64,000 nt of DNA from Acanthosoma haemorrhoidale (GCA_930367205.1 OV884014.1:113503153-113567152), one strand, 5' to 3'. Positions 46,681-58,442 are shown, counted from the first letter of the stretch. Program-made: numbers and translations. Notes: generated by a model not told the origin, from the sequence alone.

Positions 46681-46754
46681 TATATATATATATATATATA
46701 TGCAATAGAGTATAGAGTGATTTATCTTATGTAGTTAGCGGTCGCTACATTGCT
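46681..46754 (-). mobile_element. LTR-A copy, right part with TTGCT target duplication
   Basis: After the gypsy LTR the TA repeat resumes for 10 units, followed by AATAGAGTATAGAGTGATTT and GTTAGCGGTCGCTACA, the LTR-A start in reverse, ending at 46749. The next five bases TTGCT (46750-46754) match those before the left part at 40490-40494. Confidence 0.93.
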
Positions 46755-48640
46755 TCAACATAATTCGTGAATTCGTATTTTTAAATTATTCATCAATTTT
46801 ATCAATTCATGCGTGAAGAGCCCTGTTGGGTCCCGATAGTTATTTTTGCTTATTTTTTCGTGAGTTTCAAATTATCATGAGATCAATTAAAACCTTTGAA
46901 CAATTTATAATTATAGCACAATGATTTAAAAGGATAAAGGTTAGATTTTATTTCATTCATGCAACTCAAAAACCACTTACTTCATTTTATTAATTAGAAG
47001 CCAGATGTTTTGTTCTTATTATTTTACTTTAATGAATTTATTAAAAGAGTCAAAAAATTCAAGATTGTAATATTTCTTTTATATCGAGATGTAGTTGTAA
47101 TATTAGGAGTTGATGTCGTTGACGTATTATCAAGTAAGAAGGTGCATTCTGATGCGATCAGCATCGGGTTCGTTTGTGAACTGCCGATCAACTCCGATCG
47201 TATCACGAGTGTCGTCAACGAATTACCGCACCAGTCCCATGATATTTGTTGGAACAGGTCACTCTGAAACCTCGTCGTATGATGACCCAGCATTACCTCT
47301 ACATCGATGCCTTCACACCTGTACTAGTGGAAATCAAGTACCACAACCACTTTACCAATTTCTTGGTAGGTAGAAGACCAAGAAGAATTTTTTCTTCTCA
47401 TTTTGGATTTCAGGTAAGCTGGTATTTGCGTTACACCACACAACAAAATATCTCTGGATCAACTGACGCCCTCCTTCTACCTTCAAGAATAGAAGGCCAT
47501 TGACTATCCGTTATATTTATCACAATATTGTAAATTTAGTATATTAATTTTGTAAATGGTATTAATAGTTTTACTCTTCTAGTATTTAATTGTATTTATA
47601 ATTTCATTTCTCATTTAGCTAAGCGAAGGGTTTCATTTTATTTCTCTGTTACTAACCATGTGGCTAACATTAAGTTTAATTGCTTAGTTTCACATTCCAT
47701 TGCTATTCTATAATTTCAGTTTTTTTTTTTGTTTTTTTTATTTCACTGTGTATGATATTACCTCAATTTTCATTTTCTCGTTGCACACAATATTGTTGGA
47801 GTTTTTCTCTAGCTCAACCCATAGTCGATTTTGGGGAAAATGAGATCATAATATTTTCTGGCTATTTATTTTTACAGCCAGTGATTTGCTCGGGAAATAA
47901 GATTTGCGAATTATCATTACGAGTCCCTTATTCCACAAGCCCTAATTAATTACGTTTTAGGGTTCCGTTTTGTTTTCCAAATACAATTTTTTTTTTCCGT
48001 CTGTCTGTATGTCTGTTGTCATCCCAGGCAATTGTACGTCCCATGTTTGACCAATAAACCTAAATTTTATATCTGGATTCTATTCAATTAGTTTTCAACA
48101 TCATAATACATGATTAAGGGCTATGAAACATTTTTTTGCCGTAGTGATTAGGATATCGAATTCAATATATCTACGCTTATTATAAATTTATAATTTTCCA
48201 TTCATCCATGCTGTGGACTTGTCCGTTCAATCATACGTTCAAAAATATATTTTCCACAGAGCAGTCTTCTAAATTGTATCAGTGTTTTATTTTTATCATT
48301 TATTCAGCCCAATGGACGCCCAAAGTTGAAACTCAAACCAAGATTAATCTCAACTTTTTTCTTATAATTGTTCAACACATTTGTAATATTGCAACTCACA
48401 ACACTGAGTTAGATTTAACATGGAATGAAAACAGAAAATACATCCTTAATACCCTAACATTATCGTAGTGGTGGTTTCGTACTCCAAAAAATCTTTTTTT
48501 TGTGACCAAAAGTTTTGCAAGTGAGTCAGTCCCTGATACAATATTAATATTAAAGTCTAGGAGAAAACCTTTATATGCGGGTACTGAGCATAAAATATAC
48601 ATTAACAATTAATAATGATTCAATTACCATAGCAATAATT
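46755..48640. other. Unassigned region with a coding-like patch at 47080-47510
   Basis: The patch 47080-47510 is less AT-rich and has open frames on both strands, e.g. plus 47246-47503 (containing QHYLYIDAFTPVLVEIKYHN, then HFTNFL before GTAGGTAG) and minus 47293-47024. Neither is recognised and no splice pair is convincing. The remainder is AT-rich and empty. Confidence 0.35.
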
Positions 48641-48644
48641 TTTT

Positions 48645-48703
48645 GGTTTGGTAGTGTTATTTACATTTGTTTAAATTAATTTACAACATATTATAACCAA
48701 TTT

Positions 48704-48776
<73 letters not shown>

Positions 48777-48815
48777 GAGTATAGGGTGATTTATCTTATG
48801 TAGTTAGCGGTCGCT
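48645..48815 (-). mobile_element. Partial LTR-A with long TA repeat
   Basis: GTGTTATTTACATTTGTTTA and 'TTATAACCAATTTACAATA' match the 19.5-kb copy. A TA repeat of about 65 bp (48707-48771) follows, then AATAGAGTATAGGGTGATTT and AGTTAGCGGTCGCTAC. Only the 5' end of the LTR (in its own orientation) remains. Confidence 0.85.
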
Positions 48816-48821
48816 ACCACT

Positions 48822-48890
48822 ACATTTAATAATTTTACAAAGCGATTTGTTATTGTTACAAAAGTATAACGCACAAGAATAGATTCATCG
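48822..48890 (-). mobile_element. LINE family 2 type-2 3' UTR scrap
   Basis: TACATTTAATAATTTTACAA and GATTTGTTATTGTTACAAAA match the type-2 tail at 28665-28720 in the same orientation. It directly follows the LTR-A end and is inverted relative to 49567-49725. Confidence 0.55.
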
Positions 48891-48899
48891 TCTAAACAT

Positions 48900-49560
48900 T
48901 AAGAGAAAAAAATTATTAAAAACCTAACGGTCAATTTTAATTCGTCAATAATGATATTTACTTATTTTGTGTTAAGTAAAATTTTTATACAGGCCTCCCG
49001 AAAAAAAATGTGAAAAATCAAATCGCAACAATTTAACGTATGAAAATTTTTGTTTATGGCATAATTACTCGTGAAAAAAAAAAAAACGATCCCCCATAAA
49101 AAAAAGAAAGTACTGGCTGTGTTTTGCGTAGCTGTTCTACGACCTAATGTTAATTGCTTTCAATAAAAAAAAAACAGAACGAGCCGTGTAAACGTTAATT
49201 AATTGCCGAGTGGTTACGCCGTCCCAATGAACTCGATTTATTTCTGGGTGCTATCGAGTAATGTAATCGATATTGCCAGTTCCGTCTCCATTTCATGGTT
49301 CGATTTCGATTATTGCCTCATACTTGAGCGGTCATAGGCGAACGCAGGGCCTGTAAACTTTTACCTGCGAATATTTACAATTACAATGGGTCTTCACGAC
49401 TATACATAATCTATTTATGTATTAATAGTGAATCACGCATAATTGTTGATAATTATGTATTAAAGGAAACACAAAATCAGTAAATATTGTTATCGACGAA
49501 TTAAACTTTACCGGTAGGTTTTTAATAACTTTTTTTTTGTTAATGTTTAGACAAGGAATC
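48900..49560. other. Unassigned, with a non-repetitive higher-GC island at 49185-49400
   Basis: The island contains GTTAATTAATTGCC and several ATCGAT-like cores and resembles no repeat in the window. It has no coding frame. It may be a regulatory or conserved non-coding element, by inference only. Confidence 0.25.
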
Positions 49561-49566
49561 TATAAT

Positions 49567-49725
49567 GTGCGTTATATTTTTGTAACAATCACGAATCGCT
49601 TTGTAAAATTATTAAATATTTATTAAATGTAGCCAAGCTACAGGGCATATAAGGGCCTACTGTAAATAGATTCATTTATGTATAATCTATACTGATTTCA
49701 ATAATTGATAATAACAAGGGGATAT
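49567..49725 (+). mobile_element. LINE family 2 type-2 3' UTR fragment
   Basis: Contains the hairpin GTAGCCAAGCTAC (49629), CTGTAAATAGATTCATTTAT and ATCTATACTGATTTC, all matching the inverse of 28572-28700. The end near AATAACAAGGGG marks the type-2 3' terminus. Confidence 0.7.
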
Positions 49726-49906
49726 GAACAAACAAAAATAAAACTTCATGATGTAGTCTGGGTAAATAGAAGTTGTGATTGTTTTTGGCAAATTCTATAT
49801 AAATGAATTATTATATTCCGTGATGTATCTTCTCACCCCAGCCAATTCCAAGCTGCAAGTTGCAACATTTTTACATTTGCAACAGAATGGTGTCTGTTTA
49901 CTCTGA

Positions 49907-50476
49907 ATGGAAACAATAAATCGTGGAGTTTCAAGAAGGAAAATGACCACCCTCTTCAAGTCTTGTTCGCCAGCTTTTTTTAATTCCATTCCTCTTCCTG
50001 TATCCAAGACAGTACGGTACGTAGACTTCCATCTCGACAAACGGCTGACCTGGAACCCACACACGAGGCTAAAAACACAAGAACTAAACAGACACTTTGG
50101 ACAACTGTACATACTAATTCAAAGAACATCACATCTCTCAATAGAAAACATATTACTAATCTACAAAGTCATACTTAAGCCAATCTGGACATACGGAATA
50201 GAGCTATGGGCGACTGCAAAAAAGTTGAACATCAAGCTTATCCAATCAAAAGTCCTAAGAACAATAGTAAATGCCCCTTATTACGTCAGCAACAAAACCC
50301 TTCATAACGACCTTAATATACCTTACATTCTCGAAATCATCCCTTCAGAGTTCATAAAATTCCATAGTAGCCTATCCAACCACCCTAATCCTGTAGCACA
50401 GTCCTTGTACTGCACCACTCATTCCTATAATCCTCCTCGGAGACTAAAACGGCAGTGGATTCGTGGCCTGCTATAA
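49907..50476 (+). pseudogene. Jockey-like reverse transcriptase C-terminal region
   Basis: ORF2 proteins of Jockey-type LINEs carry an endonuclease and a reverse transcriptase. Here only the region after the RT palm survives: VRYVDFHLDKRLTWNPHTRL (the 'YLG..LD..L.W..H' block), then ILLIYKVILKPIWTYGIELW (thumb), then SKVLRTIVNAPYYVSNKTLH and the tail PRRLKRQWIRGLL. The polymerase aspartates and the endonuclease are absent. The frame is open, so the decay is recent or by truncation only. The start Met is arbitrary. Confidence 0.85.
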
Positions 50477-50740
50477 ACGCGTAACATTGGGAGCCCTGGC
50501 AATGGCCAGCTGATCTAATTATGTCTTGAACGTATGTGGCTCTCGCGCTCTTGGTCAGCCTCCGCTGGCTCGTATCCAGTGGTGCAGCTGACGGAAAAGC
50601 GTGAGGGACTTCTAAGAATCCGCTTCCTCCTTCGCACGCGAGGGAGGTGACAACCATGTGGACTTGGAAGGTCTCTGGGCTCACAATTACTTATTGCCCA
50701 ATGAGGCACATGTTTTACAAGTTGAATATACATTTATAGA
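49907..50740 (+). mobile_element. LINE family 1, longest copy, with ORF2 C-terminus
   Basis: This 5'-truncated copy keeps the longest coding part of the family (189 codons, 49907-50476) and the 3' UTR to about 50705. A deletion in the UTR removes the TGAATGAGTGAGTG run. The homologous copy at 57087-57945 confirms the extent. The family belongs to the Jockey-like non-LTR group by its KPIWTYGIELWATA and SKVLRTIVNAPYYVSNKTLH motifs. Confidence 0.85.
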
Positions 50741-50744
50741 TACA

Positions 50745-51890
50745 GTATGTATTCTATACAATAAAAAATACATATATGGTTTATAATAGGCTCTTCTAAT
50801 ATTAATTAGTTCGGATTAGCGAGATTTCACTGTATGGCTCTTTAAATGCATGAAATCATATAAAAAGTTATATTTTTGTAAACGAGATTTATTAGCAATA
50901 TCTAGTCGATATACGATATACGAGTCATTCAAACTCATAACTTGTATGGCAATGCATATTATTTCCCTTTGTGCACCAGGCTATGTATCATGCAAACATG
51001 TATGCATACGAACATTATACGCAGTATAAAATGTGGTGCCCGCTAGACCGCAATAGGTGCAAGGACGCCAGAGGCTGCGCGCAGGCTAAAGAGGAAACCG
51101 CACAAAGGGTTCATCCAGGCCAAAGCCAACCAAGTTAAATTTTTCTTTCTCGTTTATATTTCATTATCTCTTCATCCTTTTTCTCTTTACAAAATACAAT
51201 ATAAAATTGTAATATATATGTATGTGGTTGACGTAACCACTTCGCAACATGAAGGCTGTGGATTCAAAGCCCGAATAGAAAAGTTTATAAGATTAGAAGC
51301 CTTCCATTTGTTTCGTTCATGTCAACAGTTTTAATGGTTTTAGAATTAGTAACGCTGAATGCCTGTCAGCTCTGGTTGTTATTTCCAAAATTTTACATAA
51401 ATGACATGTTAGATCTGATCGCGAGTAAACAAAAATCTCGATTCAAAATAAATGAGTCATTAAACGATCTAGGATCGTCTTTAAGTCCTTAGAGTAAGAA
51501 AACATCTAATGAGACGGCTGTCCTGTTTTCATCCTCTGTTGATTTTTCTCTAATTTAAATATTTTCACAGTTTTCTTTTTCTGTTTAATTTGCATGGGTG
51601 GATAAAATAGTTTTTTTCTCTCTATTCATAGTTGTCATTTCATCTTCAGCAAATTATATGTTGTACATTAGAAAAATAAAAATTTGCTTCTACAGCAATA
51701 TTAATTGGGATGTAAGAATTCATTCATAGTTATGTACGATTTCCATTCATACTGTGTATACATAAAAGATCTACCCAGGAGTCCCCCCCCCTTCACTGAG
51801 AGCTTCAGACGCTCAAGACACGAGTGGGAGTAATGACTAGGGCCATTTATATCTCATGTTTTCCACGTAGTTCTTTTTTAATACATATAA
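50745..51890. other. Unassigned stretch
   Basis: AT-rich. A short GC-rich piece at 51030-51130 (GACGCCAGAGGCTGCGCGCA) stands out without a recognised identity. Nothing else is seen. Confidence 0.45.
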
Positions 51891-51894
51891 TCGG

Positions 51895-52215
51895 CGGTGG
51901 CCTCGCGGCCTGCTATAAATGGGCTTAGTAGGAGTCCTGGCCAATCATGTCATGAGCGTATGTGGCTCTCACGCTCTTGGCCAGTCTACACTGGGTCGTG
52001 TCCGGTGAAGTAGGAGCGTGGGGGACTTTCCAAGACTCCGCTTCCTCTTTCCCATGCGAAAGACAAACCATGTGGATTTGGGAGGTCTCTGGGCTGTTTG
52101 TAAATACTGTATGAATGAGCGAGTGAATGGAAATTGCAGATATGTTATGAATGAGAACATTTATCACAATTACTTATTGCCGAATAAAGCCAGATTGTAA
52201 TTTTATCATAATAAA
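51895..52215 (+). mobile_element. LINE family 1, 3' UTR copy
   Basis: Begins at GGTGGCCTCGCGGCCTGCTA, just before the ORF2 stop region, and ends GATTGTAATTTTATCATAAT with AAATAAGC. No coding part of note remains. Confidence 0.8.
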
Positions 52216-52219
52216 TAAG

Positions 52220-52847
52220 CAAAGAATACGTATAATATATGTAAGATCATTTCCACCTCATCTAAACACTTTAAGCCTGTTCATACTCTACAGAAACTAT
52301 TTAAATTTCCCAGGGGTCAAAAAGAAGGGAAGTATCTTAGACTGTGAAGGTCACGAGGTGCAATGAATTATTGTTATTATAATTTCACATTTAGAGACAC
52401 CCTTGATCTGACTGTACTTTAATCATTTATAAAAAAAAGAGTTAAAACAAAACTTGAAGTAATTTTACTAAATAATTTAATTTATTAGTGCTTTTTATAA
52501 AAGGAAAATGGGTGAGCTTGGAACACATTCCAAGCCTGTGTGAGACTTAAATACAGTCAAAGTTTATAGATTCCAGTACACAATAATGTCAGTAACCATT
52601 TGCTTCCAATGGCAGGCTTAAGCAACATAAATAATTGATTTACAAAAAAATATTCTATTCTGTTTTGGATCATGTAATCAGTGAGTATACCTGAGCACGA
52701 TGAGTTATTTAGGTAATCGTAGTGGATCGAATTTGCGGGATGAAACTTTTGCATTTGGCTCTAAACTCTGCTGGGTTGGAATCCCTACTAGGGAGGTATA
52801 GTTTACTTCACTAGCTGCCCTTTCGATTAAATATGAAATTTTTAAAA
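52220..52847. other. Unassigned AT-rich stretch
   Basis: No gene or repeat family recognised. Confidence 0.5.
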
Positions 52848-53461
52848 TATGATGTAGCGACCGCTAACTACATAAGATAAATCACCCTCTACTCTATTGT
52901 ATATATATTGTAAGCAAAAGTAAATAACATGAACTGAATGTATTACAGACAAAATGGAAATAACATGAACAAATATAAATCATTGTAAATGTGTTAAGCA
53001 ATAAAAGATGGGGGCCAAGCAAGTAACACGAGAAGGGTCACCAGCTGTCAGTCATAAACAGGAACAACCCTGTTGCAGCCTCTACCCTCCAGGGGTCTGG
53101 TAATCAGGCAGTGGTCGCGGTTCATCACCACATGTGTGAAAACCCAACCGCCGGCCTAGGCCCTAGCAGCCCTCCCAGAGAGGGTACTTAAGCCTGGCCC
53201 TGTTAATTAGTCTCCCGTGGCATTTACTCGTTGATGCTTGGTTTTCGCTCGACCTCGGAAAACTTGATTAATTCTTTTTGAAAAACCTCTGTAACTCTTC
53301 TCTTGAACATAGTGCATTGTCGGGGCACATACTTATCAAAAATGGAGTCAGATAGTAATACTGCCATGAAACGATTGTCCAGCTTATAAACTCGAACAAT
53401 CCGCCCTTGTCACCAGGGCTAGGGTGAACAGGCACCCCCCTAGTGACGTCCCGACATATGA
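52848..53461 (+). mobile_element. Solo LTR, family LTR-A, with TATGA target duplication
   Basis: The 604-bp LTR (52853-53456) starts TGTAGCGACC and ends GTCCCGACA. It is flanked by TATGA on both sides (52848-52852 and 53457-53461). The TA tract is short (TATATATA near 52900), AATAAAAG lies near 53006, and ATGGAGTCAGATAG starts at 53342. The shorter length than the 13.1-kb copy comes from differences in the middle section. No internal retroviral sequence is left. Confidence 0.93.
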
Positions 53462-53518
53462 CATTGTACTCCGGGCTTTAGTTCACAAGTACGTAAATCT
53501 ACAAACAGCAAGGACCAT

Positions 53519-53652
53519 TTTTTTTTTTTTTTTTTTTTTTTTTTCCTTCATAGCCCCTTTAAATTTACAGATAATTATATATAATTATAGATCCTCAGGC
53601 GAATCTATTTACAAATTATTTTGTATTTCCTGTAGCATCACTACATTAATCT
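53519..53652 (-). mobile_element. LINE family 2, minimal 3' end with poly(A)
   Basis: A 24-base T run (complement of the poly(A) tail) is followed by the type-1 3' UTR in reverse, including GTAGCATCACTAC near 53632. At about 130 bp it is the shortest insertion of the family and shows that the terminal UTR alone marks the 3' end. Confidence 0.85.
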
Positions 53653-53737
53653 GCTTCGCATGCAAGGACCAAGAAAGCACTTATCTATGACTTTTTCAGT
53701 TAGTGGTTTGTATCCACGAGTATATAAAATAATATTA

Positions 53738-54629
53738 CGGGGACCGGAAAGTAATGTCGTTTTTTTTTTACCTTAAATTCAAATAGATAAATTTTTAACA
53801 AGTATTTGTTTTTGATCAATGATGTAATCACTCTCGTTATCAGCAACCTTTTGCCATCTAGTGTAGTAATTTTCAATGCCTCATCGATCAAAATCAATTG
53901 GTTTTTGAGCGAAATATCTGGAGATGGCATTTTGGACATTATCCAAATTTTGAATTTTTTTGCCACTTAGAAAATGTAGTGATCGGAATAAATGGAAATC
54001 CGATATCGGGCCAGTATGGTGGTTGAGGCAATACCTCCTACCCCAATTCATTAATTTTTTCCAAGGTTCTTGCGGAGAAAATAGGCGCAGTGGGATCTTG
54101 CACTATCGTGTTGCATAATAACGCCTTTTTTATTGACAATCACTGGGCAATGTTCAATTAAAGATTGATATACTCGACCCAATCGCTCACTGTAAAGATC
54201 TGCATTCACAGTTTTTCCAGGTATGAGCGATGAACGACCCCGCGAATACTCCACCAAACACACAATAGCGCCTTTTTGGAGTGTAAACCTGGCTTAGATG
54301 TACTTCGTGCCGATTCATGCGGAGAGGGATTTTTGTATTATCATAGAGGGCCAATTTTTCATCTTCAGCTTCACCCACGATACTCGCCCGATATTGCGCC
54401 ATCGGATTTCTTTTAATTCCGGTCGCTAAAAATTCGGATGATGTCCAAAATGCCATCTCCAGATATTTTGCACAAAAACCAATTTTTTATTGATGCTGCA
54501 TTGAAAATTTGCACACTAGATGTAAAAAGGTCTCTGATAACGAGGGTGATTACATCATTGATTAAAAACGGATTCAAAACTTATTTTTTGACTTTAATTA
54601 AAAAAAAAAACATTACTTTCCGGTCCCCC
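53738..54629 (-). mobile_element. Fold-back mariner derivative
   Basis: Both ends carry GGACCGGAAAGTAATG in inverted orientation with TA outside (53736-53737 and 54630-54631). The inverted arms are unusually long: 53738-53965 and 54421-54629 both encode the same transposase C-terminus in opposite directions (SKMPSPDI..KNQ...LIDEALKITTLDGKRLLITR). Between them the minus strand encodes the catalytic middle (DEKLALYDN, then KKGVIMQHDSARSHCAYFLR). The N-terminal half is missing and replaced by an inverted copy of the C-terminal half. Confidence 0.88.
54051..54456 (-). pseudogene. mariner transposase catalytic fragment
   Basis: Two overlapping minus frames contain GEAEDEKLALYDNTKIPLRM, which holds the first catalytic Asp, and NKKGVIMQHDSARSHCAYFL, which holds the second. 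A frameshift separates them near 54240. The DNA-binding N-terminus is missing. The third acidic motif belongs to the following arm and is degraded. It is not functional. Confidence 0.85.
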
Positions 54630-54631
54630 TA

Positions 54632-57080
54632 TTATAACTATTGTTAAATTGATTAATATTCGTATTAAGCAGGCTAATCTTTTTACGCAATCTCGAATGT
54701 GGTTTTGCTTGCTTGTGAGTTTCATTGAACTGGCCGTCTGTCGTTGGGACGTTGCTGTACCAGATCTTATTAAACTGAATTCATTTCTCATGACATTGTT
54801 TGAATATGTTACTAATCATACAGTGACTAAGCAGGTATTTTCCGCTCAGTAGTATAGCATATAGTTTTAATTTATCAAGCACACAAGTGTTCCTCTGGAG
54901 GGTGTAAGTGCTGGCCTCACAGATGGGCGTCAGTATATCAGTCTGCTAATCGTACTGTCTACCCAGGCCCGCCCTCTACCAGATTTCTGACGTAGAGTAC
55001 TCGGGTAGGTAATTGTTCTTGGGTAAGAACACTGAGAGGAAAAAATAAAATATTTTATTGTAGGCTAAATCATTTTACGTACATAATAAAATTAATTTTT
55101 GGTACAACAAATATAAACGTTTATTTTAGATAACATATCAGTTTAGGTGTTAGTTACTATCTGTTATTAATCATGGATAAAATGAGAACCTTCATTTACA
55201 TTCACGTCTTGTTATTCCATAGTTCCCACTATTGCATTTCAATCAAAAACCACCATAATTTGATGTTTTGGGCAATATACGTTGAATTATTGAATAAATA
55301 GTCTGATTTCGTATACACATCGTAGACTCGAATCCTTTATATCTTCCAATATTCCAAGGAAACTTGTGCAATCATTCCTACCTTAATTATCTGGTGCAAT
55401 CATTATTTAGTTAAAGACAGCTATCCCTGCAAAATTGCAGCACATTTTGAAAGTCTTGTCGTTGCTAAATGTTCGCCTGTTGCTATTTCTATCGTACGCC
55501 TAGCAACAACTGGTTCAACTTAGTATGTACCAGGTCACCTGTTGTAACCTCATTTATCGTAACTTGACTACTAGTTCATATAATAAACAAAAATGAATGC
55601 TTAAGGTTTCTTTATACACAAAATCTTGCGTGAAAACAGCTTTATTTTTGAGCAACTGAATTCTCAGAAGAAAATACAATTTTACTGATATAAAATACAA
55701 TAATGAAATTTCCTGGAAACAAAAAAAAAAACTGGTTATACAATTCGACCAGAGAGATACAGAAGCCTTTGAAAAACATTATTCGAAGAAAAACACTTTT
55801 ATTTCCGCCATAGAGAAAGTGTTATATAACGGTGAAGTTTTCATCGAGGTTTTTTGTCTGTGCAGAGTTTGTTCTGACAAGATTATCTCACAATGGCTTT
55901 TCCTAAAGAAGACGTTGCTCAGCGAGGTCATCAACTCTAGAAAACATGGTTTTTCTTTTCGCTAACAGCTTTCCTCGGATGGCTTCTTCACGTCTCCGCG
56001 GGGCGATCAACGGCCAGATAAGTACTGCCTGTTTCCATAGTATTTATGATACTTCAAAGATTACTTAGTGATGCATTTTCGATAGCTCTAATATTATGGG
56101 ATAAATCGGTTTCATTGCTTAAGATTTAAAGCTGACCCTAAACAAGTCCATTTATTTTGGTGTGAGGGCATTCACAATGAAATACGCAGCGAATCAGGGG
56201 GAGGTGGTTTCCGTCTCGAGGCAATGTCCGAACCAAATTCTTGAATTCATTGAAAAAAAGTTTGGATCGACCGAAAACAGACGGTACCTTTCGGCAGATG
56301 ACATTAACATTGACTCAATCGTAATAATTTTACATATTTAACTAGTAATGTACAACATATGCTCAATTAGAACCTTTAAACTTTAATTTAACTGGATATT
56401 TCATTTAATTTTTGTTTATTGCTATAGTTACAGACCTGGTTATTTAGAATAGATAAACATTGTTCTCTCCTTTAGGTAGTTTAGTCATAAGTCATCCTCA
56501 TTCGTGACCTAGATTTGATACCTTAGGATTTTTTCTAAGGTGCGTTGATATCGTTTCGCTGAATTTCGTGAAGATGAATGTGCTTATATTGGGATAAACA
56601 ATCAGAGAATTCCTTTAAAAATAATCTGTGAGGAGAAAAGTTGTGAAAACTCCTCAAAACCAAAACATCTGTGCATGCACATTCCATATTTATCTATACA
56701 TTCCTATAGAATATTTCATTCGGTCCTTCCAAATACCTACTATTCTCCAAGTGATTCTCCGGAATTGAGCACCAATCGGGAAAATAAATCTAGAAAATTG
56801 CGGAAACCAAGTTTAATTTTTCACAGCTTATATGCTAACGTCTGGAGTGATCTTTACAAAAAAAAGTTTTCGGTCTGGTTTTATTTAGTCTTATTATGCC
56901 AAATTGTTGGTATGAAAATTGTTTTGTTTCAACCTAAAAGATATTGCGGGTACGGGACTGTTGAAGTAACCTTTTGCAAAATGTGGTGGAGCCGAAAATT
57001 GAGCTGAAGACCTTTGAGGAAATCAGAGGCTGTCTAGTCGTCCATTAATAAAAGACTAAGGAGGTTGGACACATTACGAT
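54632..57080. other. Unassigned region
   Basis: A 110-codon frame at 56675-57007 (MHIPYLSIHSYRIFHSVLPN...) and a 67-codon frame at 54649-54852 are not recognised. The stretch 54895-55010 is less AT-rich. There is no repeat family match. Confidence 0.4.
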
Positions 57081-57086
57081 GACCTT

Positions 57087-57945
57087 TTTTTTTTTTTATA
57101 CGATACAACTTTATTATGATAAAATTACAATCTGCCTGATTGGGCTATAAGTAATTGTGATAAATGATCTCATTCATACAAAATTTACAATTTTCATTCA
57201 CTCGCTCATTCATACTATATATACAAACAGACCAGAGGCCCCATGAGTACACATGGTTGTCACCTTCCTTGCGTGCGAAGGAGGAAGCGAAGTCTTGGGA
57301 GTCCCCCACGCTCATCCGTCAGCCGCGTCCCTGGATAAGAGGCAGCGGAGGATAAGCAAGAGCCACAGACGCTCAGGACATGATTGGAGAAACTGGCAAT
57401 TGCCAGAACTCCCACTGTCACTTATTTATACCAGGTCACAAGGCCACTGCTGTTTTAGTCTCCAAGGAGGATTATAGGGATGAGTGGTAAAGTACAATGA
57501 CTAGGGAATTAGGGTGGTTGGATAGGTTACTATGCAATTTTATGAACTTGGAAGGGATGAGTTTAAGAATGTAAGGTATATTAAGATCGTTATGAAGGGT
57601 TTTGTTGCGGACGTAATAAGGGGCATTACTATTGTTCTCAGGACTTTTGATTGAAAGGATTGCATGCGCTTTATGTTCGACTTTTTTGATGTCCCTCATA
57701 GCTCTATTCCGCATGTCCAGATTGGCTTAAGTATAACTTTGTAGATTAGTAATTTATTTTCTATTGAGAGATGGGATGTCTTTTGAAGTAGTATGTACAG
57801 TTGTCCAAGTGTCTGTTTAGTCCTAGTCTTTTTAGCCTCGTATGTGGGTTCCATGTAAGTCTTTAGTCGAGACGGATGCCTAAATACCGTACTGTCTCAG
57901 ACACAGGGAGAGGAATCGACTTTAAAAAGACTAGCGGACAGGATG
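57087..57945 (-). mobile_element. LINE family 1 copy with poly(A)
   Basis: A T run at 57087-57098 is the complement of the poly(A) tail. CTTTATTATGATAAAATTAC and the rest of the 3' UTR follow, then the ORF2 tail in minus frames (57714-57472 carries NAPYYVRNKTLHNDLNIPYI). It extends up to the 'CGTACTGTCTCAGACACAGGG' region, colinear with the 49.9-kb copy. Small indels break the frame. Confidence 0.85.
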
Positions 57946-57949
57946 ATCT

Positions 57950-58440
57950 AAACAAAAACACTCTTATTATTTTAGCACAACAAACATAACTTAGTTAATG
58001 AGAACATGCTTGAACACAATCTATGCTAACTTCAGCATGAAGTGCGTTAAGAGTGGTTATACAAATGTCAAGCAGAGCTAAATAAATGAATGATTTATCT
58101 ACTAATATGACATTAACCCAGATTTGTAATAAAACTGTATATTCCAAGTATAAATCCACTTATTTCTGTTTGTGGAAGAGATATCCAGTTTCCCTTCCAG
58201 GGTTTTGAACCATGAAATATGAAATTGTGAATTAATTACATAAGCAGCAATTTTAGTTGAATATTTACAATTAGTCTGCATAAATATAACGAAGTTGCCG
58301 TCAATTACTTATTCACAGAGTCTTAATACATGATTTTTCTCTGATTTATAAATGACTACTTAAATACCTGCTTGACCTAATGATTTCTCTAAAACGATTC
58401 ATTCAGCACATACTGTAATTTTTTTCATACGAATTCATAG
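57950..58440. other. Unassigned AT-rich stretch
   Basis: No gene or repeat family recognised. Confidence 0.5.
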
Positions 58441-58442
58441 TA

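Noticed and set aside
51220..51290. tRNA-like GGATTCAAAGCCCG after TTCGCAACATGAAGGC
   Set aside because: No acceptor stem or A box; likely chance or a very old relic.
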